A DNA stretch of 25,023 bases from positions 1 through 25,023 of the IMG/VR virus record IMGVR_UViG_3300010885_058698. One strand, 5' to 3'. Positions 22,050 through 25,023 of this stretch are shown here, one piece after another. The notes under the pieces were generated by a model. The model ran no database searches, was not told the origin of the DNA, and saw nothing but the letters and a program-made list of their open reading frames with translations. Source of the stretch: a virus. A program made the translations under genes and the position numbers. Within the stretch, counting starts at the first letter, position 1; every line of letters begins with the position of its first letter.

Positions 22050-22712
22050 ATGAACTACTTCCAATTATTAAGAAAGTTATACGACATTTACGATAATTTG
22101 GAAGGCAAAGAAGTTAATCATTTACAAATCATAAAAAAAATCAAAAAAACTATCCCATGGACTAATTGTAAGATTCATGGGATAAAAACTCTATCAGTGG
22201 CCACAAACAATTGGTCTGTTTCAGGTCTTTATGATCCTGAAGCAGACGAATTTGGCGAAACGTGCGTAGAAATTGAAATAGGTTTTCCGGCAAGAAAAGA
22301 TGTATTTCATTTTTCGGAAGCAGACGTCAGTAGAAGCCACTGGGGTGAATTTTGTATTGATTTTGCTCAAATTTTAGGTCATGAATATGTTCATATGAAT
22401 CAGTTCAGAAAAAGAAATTTCAAATGGTCTAAGCCCTATTGCAGTGTAACATTAAATCCCACTCTTAAAGAAAAACAAGAATACTACGGTGATTGCGACG
22501 AAATAGATGCGTATGCATTTACTGCCGCGGCCGAGATTATTCTTAATAAGATTATAAAAAGCTCATCCCAGCAGTTAGTAGAGAGAAGTAATCTATATAA
22601 GACCTATGTAAGCACATTTAATAAAACCGACCCCGTAGTTTTAAAATTTAAAAAACTGACAGAAAGATATATTAAACGATTGGAGAGACAATATCATGCC
22701 ACGAACTTCTAA
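22050..22712 (+). CDS. HExxH metallopeptidase-like protein
   Basis: The 220-residue protein has a zinc-metallopeptidase site, HEYVH (111-115), in the helix AQILGHEYVHMNQ. Downstream, DEIDAYAFTAA (150-160) could supply the third ligand (Glu151), as in gluzincins of the ImmA/IrrE kind. A strand-rich region precedes (VATNNWSVSGLYDP, ETCVEIEIGF). It starts one base after the membrane-protein stop and its end overlaps the next gene by 17 bases. It could cleave a host or phage protein. The fold is probable and the substrate unknown; no signal peptide, so it acts in the cytoplasm. Confidence 0.75.
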   Translation: MNYFQLLRKLYDIYDNLEGKEVNHLQIIKKIKKTIPWTNCKIHGIKTLSVATNNWSVSGLYDPEADEFGETCVEIEIGFPARKDVFHFSEADVSRSHWGEFCIDFAQILGHEYVHMNQFRKRNFKWSKPYCSVTLNPTLKEKQEYYGDCDEIDAYAFTAAAEIILNKIIKSSSQQLVERSNLYKTYVSTFNKTDPVVLKFKKLTERYIKRLERQYHATNF

Positions 22713-22917
22713 GAGTGAAATCGAGGACGTCGAAGAACCCGACTTTTTAGATAATATAGGAGATGAAGATTTTGTTTTAATCTTGGATTGCAATGGAGAT
22801 TTAAAAACAATATTATTGCCCGAATCATTGACAGAAAATATGCCTAAAAACTTAGTGCAAATATTAAAAGTATTAGGCATCGATGATCACAATTTACAAT
22901 CTAGAACTATTCATTGA
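22696..22917 (+). CDS. Small acidic phage protein
   Basis: The 73-residue protein (MPRTSKSEIEDVEEPDFLDN, EDFVLILDCNGDLKTILLPE, then a short helix VQILKVLGIDD) is rich in Asp/Glu with a two-strand core. It overlaps the metallopeptidase-like gene by 17 bases. An AGAGA stretch (22685-22689) before the ATG is a weak ribosome site. Function unknown; similar small acidic ORFs are common in T4-like phages. Confidence 0.7.
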   Translation: MPRTSKSEIEDVEEPDFLDNIGDEDFVLILDCNGDLKTILLPESLTENMPKNLVQILKVLGIDDHNLQSRTIH

Positions 22918-22918
22918 C

Positions 22919-23176
22919 ATGTTAAAAACTTTTCTCCTAAATAGACCTTTTGTAGTATTTGATCCCTCTAACAAAGATCATCGACGAATTTATAGGCATT
23001 TTTTAAAAACAGGTAGTTGGAAAAGTTGCGACTATCACTTTGTCTGTGAGGCACCTTACCTTGACTTACCGTCTTGTATTAATTTAAAGCTAGTAGAATA
23101 CTACATTGGACAGGAATTTAGATATAAATCTAAGACTAAAACTAGTACTACCGACAGAAAGAAATCGGTTGCATAA
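22919..23176 (+). CDS. Small conserved phage protein
   Basis: The 85-residue protein begins MLKTFLLNRPFVVFDPSNKD, then HRRIYRHFLKTGSWKSCDYH, and ends in a basic Ser/Thr/Lys tail (KTKTSTTDRKKSVA). The ATG at 22919 is one base after the previous stop and starts the recognisable hydrophobic strand. An alternative ATG at 22883 would add 12 residues and overlap the previous gene by 35 bases; neither has a strong ribosome site. I recall related small proteins in cyanophages (FDP.N..HR..Y..F), without function. A promoter for the next small gene begins in its last codons. Confidence 0.65.
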   Translation: MLKTFLLNRPFVVFDPSNKDHRRIYRHFLKTGSWKSCDYHFVCEAPYLDLPSCINLKLVEYYIGQEFRYKSKTKTSTTDRKKSVA

Positions 23177-23197
23177 AATTCAGTGATATGCTATACT
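23169..23197 (+). promoter_or_regulatory. sigma70-type promoter with extended -10
   Basis: TTGCAT (23169-23174), 17 bases, TGCTATACT (extended -10, TATACT at 23192-23197). Predicted start near 23204, about 14 bases before ATG 23218. Confidence 0.7.
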
Positions 23198-23217
23198 GTA
23201 TGTCAGTTGGGAAAGAT

Positions 23218-23364
23218 ATGATGCAATACACACTGATTACAAAAAACGGTAAAATTTTGCAATTTTATGTCGAGGCTGTGGCAGAAATGTATAAACAAAT
23301 ACATGGCGGCTATGTTATTTCCAACGATATTTTGGTTGACAAAACTCGCCAATCCGTAGTATAA
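23218..23364 (+). CDS. 48-residue phage protein
   Basis: ATG 23218 opens a 48-codon frame: MMQYTLITKNGKILQFYVEA, then AEMYKQIHGGYVISNDIL and VDKTRQSVV, ending TAA 23362-23364. A strand-turn-strand then helix pattern and a normal residue mix support coding. An extended -10 promoter stands directly before it, and TGGGAAAG (23209 on) may act as ribosome site. Its last codons contain the next gene's -35 and -10. An ATG directly follows the first ATG, so the start may be 23221. I recall small ORFs like this in T4-like phages; function unknown. Confidence 0.65.
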   Translation: MMQYTLITKNGKILQFYVEAVAEMYKQIHGGYVISNDILVDKTRQSVV

Positions 23365-23365
23365 T
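23336..23365 (+). promoter_or_regulatory. Near-consensus sigma70-type promoter
   Basis: TTGACA (23336-23341), 18 bases, TATAAT (23360-23365): both hexamers perfect. It is written into the last codons of the 48-residue gene. Predicted start near 23372, 19 bases before ATG 23391. Confidence 0.85.
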
Positions 23366-23390
23366 AGCATTTTTACGAAAGTAAACTATC

Positions 23391-23594
23391 ATGGGTTTTA
23401 AAGTTCTTGGACAACGCGACAGTCGTTTTCAGCCCATCAAAGGTCTGGAAGGTCCTTTTTATTTTGCCAACAGTAGAGTTTTGTACTACGATCCCAAAGA
23501 GGGCGAGTACTACGATAGTACTACCGATTTCTACGTGCCCCGGGAAGAAGTGGACCAATTGCACACAGAATTGGCACGATTATTGTCAAGATAA
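23391..23594 (+). CDS. Small phage protein, strong early promoter
   Basis: The 67-residue protein (MGFKVLGQRDSRFQPIKGLE, FYFANSRVLYYDPKEGEYYD, EEVDQLHTELARLL) has a Tyr-rich strand region then one C-terminal helix. It is the first gene after a perfect-consensus promoter, and a hairpin terminator follows 32 bases after its stop, so it may be a single-gene early unit that is strongly expressed at infection onset. The product could be a host-takeover factor; that is inference from expression signals only. No family is recognised. Confidence 0.75.
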   Translation: MGFKVLGQRDSRFQPIKGLEGPFYFANSRVLYYDPKEGEYYDSTTDFYVPREEVDQLHTELARLLSR

Positions 23595-23625
23595 CGGGCT
23601 TGTTGTAAAAATACAACAAAAATAG

Positions 23626-23656
23626 ATGCTTTTTGCTTAAAAAACAAGCATTTTTT
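23626..23656 (+). terminator. Probable rho-independent terminator
   Basis: ATGCTT (23626-23631) pairs with AAGCAT (23646-23651), followed by five Ts; an alternative inner stem is TGCTT/AAGCA (23634-23638 and 23646-23650). The stem is AT-rich and modest. Another hairpin (TTGTTGTA/TACAACAA, 23600-23619) lies just upstream without a T-run. Confidence 0.55.
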
Positions 23657-23658
23657 GA

Positions 23659-23687
23659 TTGCTCGAAACTCACCATTTTGTTATAAT
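23659..23687 (+). promoter_or_regulatory. sigma70-type promoter for the GIY-YIG gene
   Basis: TTGCTC (23659-23664), 17 bases, perfect TATAAT (23682-23687). Start should be near 23694, the A of the ATG, giving a leaderless mRNA. Confidence 0.65.
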
Positions 23688-23693
23688 ACTATT

Positions 23694-24008
23694 ATGATGA
23701 AACGTAAAGCACGCCAAGACCGCAAGCACGCCGTATACATGATGATGAACACCCAAACGGGCGAGTTCTATTTGGGTATTACTGTTTGCGCTCAACAGCT
23801 CAAGAAAGCTATCAAAGTTCGCTTCCAAAAACATGTTCGTCGTGCATTGACTGAAAACAAAGATTGGACTCTGTGCCGCAACATTCGCGAGCATGGTGCT
23901 GAAGCGTTCGAAGTTGAAGTAGTGGAAGTTCTGCGTGGTCGTAAACCTGCTCATGCACGTGAACGTGAATTGATTGCAGAACTGCACCCCTCACTTAACC
24001 AGTATTAA
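23694..24008 (+). CDS. GIY-YIG endonuclease domain protein
   Basis: The 104-residue protein matches a single GIY-YIG domain: AVYMMMN (13-19) and FYLGIT (25-30) are the two tyrosine motifs, HVRRAL (47-52) carries a conserved Arg, and ERELIAELHPSLN holds the expected Glu and terminal Asn. Such domains cut DNA; small stand-alone ones in T4-like phages include Seg-type homing nucleases. No DNA-binding extension follows, so target choice is unclear. An upstream in-frame TTG at 23655 lies before the promoter and is rejected; the start is ATG 23694 or the next codon, 23697. Codons are C-richer (CGC, CGT, GCG) than in many neighbours. Confidence 0.85.
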   Translation: MMKRKARQDRKHAVYMMMNTQTGEFYLGITVCAQQLKKAIKVRFQKHVRRALTENKDWTLCRNIREHGAEAFEVEVVEVLRGRKPAHARERELIAELHPSLNQY

Positions 24009-24029
24009 AAACATTAGGAGTATATTACG

Positions 24030-24278
24030 TTGATTGACTATACTAGCCAAATTCAAGAATTCGAAGATAATCTCTACGACCGGCGCCATGGCGGCCCATG
24101 GGACCGCGGAGCCTCTGACAGCTACTACTATCGTAACTTTGATCCACACTACTATGTGGAGGGAACTCGCACCAGTCCAAGAGTGGACTTGGCTGTCATG
24201 ACTGCGGAAGAAATCACTGCCTACACCGCAGGCTATCGTTATAATGAGCTGATTGGTAACAAAAAGGATTGGGGTTGA
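24030..24278 (+). CDS. Small phage protein, TTG start
   Basis: The 82-residue protein (MIDYTSQIQEFEDNLYDRRH, then DSYYYRNFDPHYYVEGTRTS, VMTAEEITAYTAGYRYNEL) is very rich in Tyr, Asp and Arg. The TTG start has AGGAG (24016-24020) nine bases upstream and no ATG competes. A Tyr-dense middle followed by a helix is all that can be seen. The next ATG is two bases after its stop. Function unknown. Confidence 0.65.
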   Translation: MIDYTSQIQEFEDNLYDRRHGGPWDRGASDSYYYRNFDPHYYVEGTRTSPRVDLAVMTAEEITAYTAGYRYNELIGNKKDWG

Positions 24279-24280
24279 AC

Positions 24281-24475
24281 ATGGACTTTATAATCAAATC
24301 AACCGCATACGGCGAAGTTGGCATTGACACAAAAGCCAGTCCTGGCAACGGTAAGTTCTATGTTAAACTTTATGATGGCAGTTACGATGCCGTAGGGTTT
24401 GACTCCTTCGAAGAAGCATGGGCAGAGTTGGAGTTCGTTGCCTGCGGTATCGTTGATGTGGAGTACGAAAAATGA
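24281..24475 (+). CDS. Small phage protein
   Basis: The 64-residue protein (MDFIIKSTAYGEVGIDTKAS, GKFYVKLYDGSYDAVGFDSF, AELEFVACGIVDVEYEK) looks like a small alpha/beta fold with strands FIIKS, FYVKLYDGS and VDVEYEK. ATG 24281 is chosen; an upstream TTG at 24269 overlaps the previous gene. An AAGGATTGGGG stretch may serve as ribosome site. It overlaps the next gene by four bases (ATGA). Confidence 0.7.
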   Translation: MDFIIKSTAYGEVGIDTKASPGNGKFYVKLYDGSYDAVGFDSFEEAWAELEFVACGIVDVEYEK

Positions 24476-24735
24476 AAAACCGTAACGGCGATGAATATCG
24501 TTTTGAAAAAGTCAGCGACAGCACTTACACCATTGTAGGTGAACTCAAGTATTGGCGCTTTGGTGGCCGAGAAGGACAAGAGCGCATGGACCTCACTGAC
24601 TTGGGTTTTGTCGATCCTAGTGGAGGCCCGTTTATTTCTGTGGGCAGTGTTATCGAAAGTCGTAAAATTATTCGCATCAGGGTCGACGGTGACTTGGACG
24701 GGTGCCCAACTATTTTGTTTGAGGTTGAACAATGA
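24472..24735 (+). CDS. Small beta-rich phage protein
   Basis: The 87-residue protein (MKNRNGDEYRFEKVSDSTYT, GELKYWRFGGREGQERMDLT, then FISVGSVIESRKIIRIRVDG) consists mostly of alternating strands and turns. It is joined to both neighbours by ATGA overlaps (24472 and 24732), so these three are one translation-coupled set. Function unknown. Confidence 0.7.
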   Translation: MKNRNGDEYRFEKVSDSTYTIVGELKYWRFGGREGQERMDLTDLGFVDPSGGPFISVGSVIESRKIIRIRVDGDLDGCPTILFEVEQ

Positions 24736-24845
24736 CGTCCTTTATAGAATTTGCTACTGGATTTATCTTGTTCGCAATGACATTTTTTATTTGTCTATAC
24801 GGTTCCATGTTTTTGATTGGTGCTCTGTTGAGTGTGTTAAAGTAA
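24732..24845 (+). CDS. 37-residue single-pass membrane peptide
   Basis: ATG 24732 overlaps the preceding TGA and opens a 37-codon frame (MTSFIEFATGFILFAMTFFI, then CLYGSMFLIGALLSVLK) ending TAA 24843-24845. About 28 of the residues are hydrophobic, with one Glu at the start and one Lys at the end: one membrane helix. Tiny hydrophobic peptides in early phage regions can change host envelope behaviour; the role here is unknown. Confidence 0.65.
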   Translation: MTSFIEFATGFILFAMTFFICLYGSMFLIGALLSVLK

Positions 24846-24865
24846 GGAAATTTTGGAGTTGAAGA

Positions 24866-25023
24866 ATGAATAAGTCTTTTATCGTTGTTTGTACTGAGTG
24901 TTCCGAAGAACATGAAACTGAAACCGTTAAATTCTTAAATATAGAGGAAGACATTCAAGGTCGTGATATCATGTACTTTGAATGCCCTGTAACTAACTTG
25001 GAGGCTAGAAGTCTGGTCTATGC
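24866..25023 (+). CDS. Small Cys-motif protein (3' end outside window)
   Basis: ATG 24866 opens a frame that runs off the window after 52 codons: MNKSFIVVCTECSEEHETET, later DIMYFECPVTNLEARSLVY. CTEC (Cys9, Cys12) plus FECP suggest a small zinc-ribbon-like site, with the fourth ligand perhaps beyond the end. GGAG at 24855-24858 is a good ribosome site 7 bases before the ATG. Partial; function unknown. Confidence 0.65.
   Translation, partial: MNKSFIVVCTECSEEHETETVKFLNIEEDIQGRDIMYFECPVTNLEARSLVY

Noticed and set aside
23600-23619. Perfect hairpin TTGTTGTA/TACAACAA as a terminator
   Set aside because: AT-rich and followed by A's rather than T's; the next hairpin with a T-run (23626-23656) is the better terminator.
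1-25023. Prophage or bacterial chromosome segment
   Set aside because: No integrase, attachment site, host operon or strand switch is visible; dense single-strand T4-like phage genes with late promoters fit a lytic phage, although only this window can be judged.

Overview
The window looks like part of a lytic T4-like myovirus genome (tailed dsDNA phage, Caudoviricetes) of an aquatic Gram-negative bacterium. It carries a gp61-type primase next to a gp41-type helicase, perfect T4 late-promoter boxes (TATAAATA), a PAAR spike-tip protein, NrdA/NrdB/glutaredoxin, and many small genes packed head-to-tail with ATGA/TAATG overlaps. Every supported gene is on the + strand. NrdB is closest in my memory to the E. 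coli type, which suggests a proteobacterial host, but nothing in the window fixes the host. No tRNA, CRISPR array or insertion sequence was seen, and no gap over 300 bases lacks coding sequence.

Layout. 1-1863: tail-fibre/adhesin genes (a repeat fibre whose 5' end lies outside the window, a LamG-like protein, a small beta-rich protein). 1955-5606: replication operon (primase, helicase, SPASM-like radical SAM protein) behind a sigma70-type promoter. 5605-7836: a small helical protein and two proteins with capsid-targeting-like leaders, one with nucleotidyltransferase/ligase motifs. 7859-8363: a single-gene late unit with its own promoter and terminator. 8370-10855: small conserved phage genes, ending in two more proteins with capsid-targeting-like leaders. 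10843-12547: iscU-iscA, an HNH nuclease with a damaged or unusual 5' end, and a RecB-like exonuclease. 12546-13572: a fibre-type virion protein and an unknown. 13585-18194: nrdA, an exported Cys-rich protein broken by one in-frame stop, nrdB, glutaredoxin and a small unknown. 18062-21023: PAAR tip and two probable baseplate/tail proteins behind an intragenic late promoter. 21034-23176: SleB-type lysin, a three-helix membrane protein, an HExxH protein and two small genes. 23169-25023: very small genes with strong sigma70-type promoters, a GIY-YIG nuclease, a 37-residue membrane peptide and a partial Cys-motif protein.

How the parts may work together. Primase and helicase form the primosome. 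NrdAB plus glutaredoxin supply dNTPs. IscU and IscA would build and deliver Fe-S clusters, and the radical SAM protein is the one evident Fe-S client here. Late promoters drive virion genes, while early promoters often sit so close to the start codon that mRNAs would be leaderless or nearly so. Four proteins carry N-terminal leaders ending in the T4 prohead-protease site pattern (I-x-E), which suggests packaged internal head proteins; one of them looks like a polynucleotide ligase/nucleotidyltransferase.
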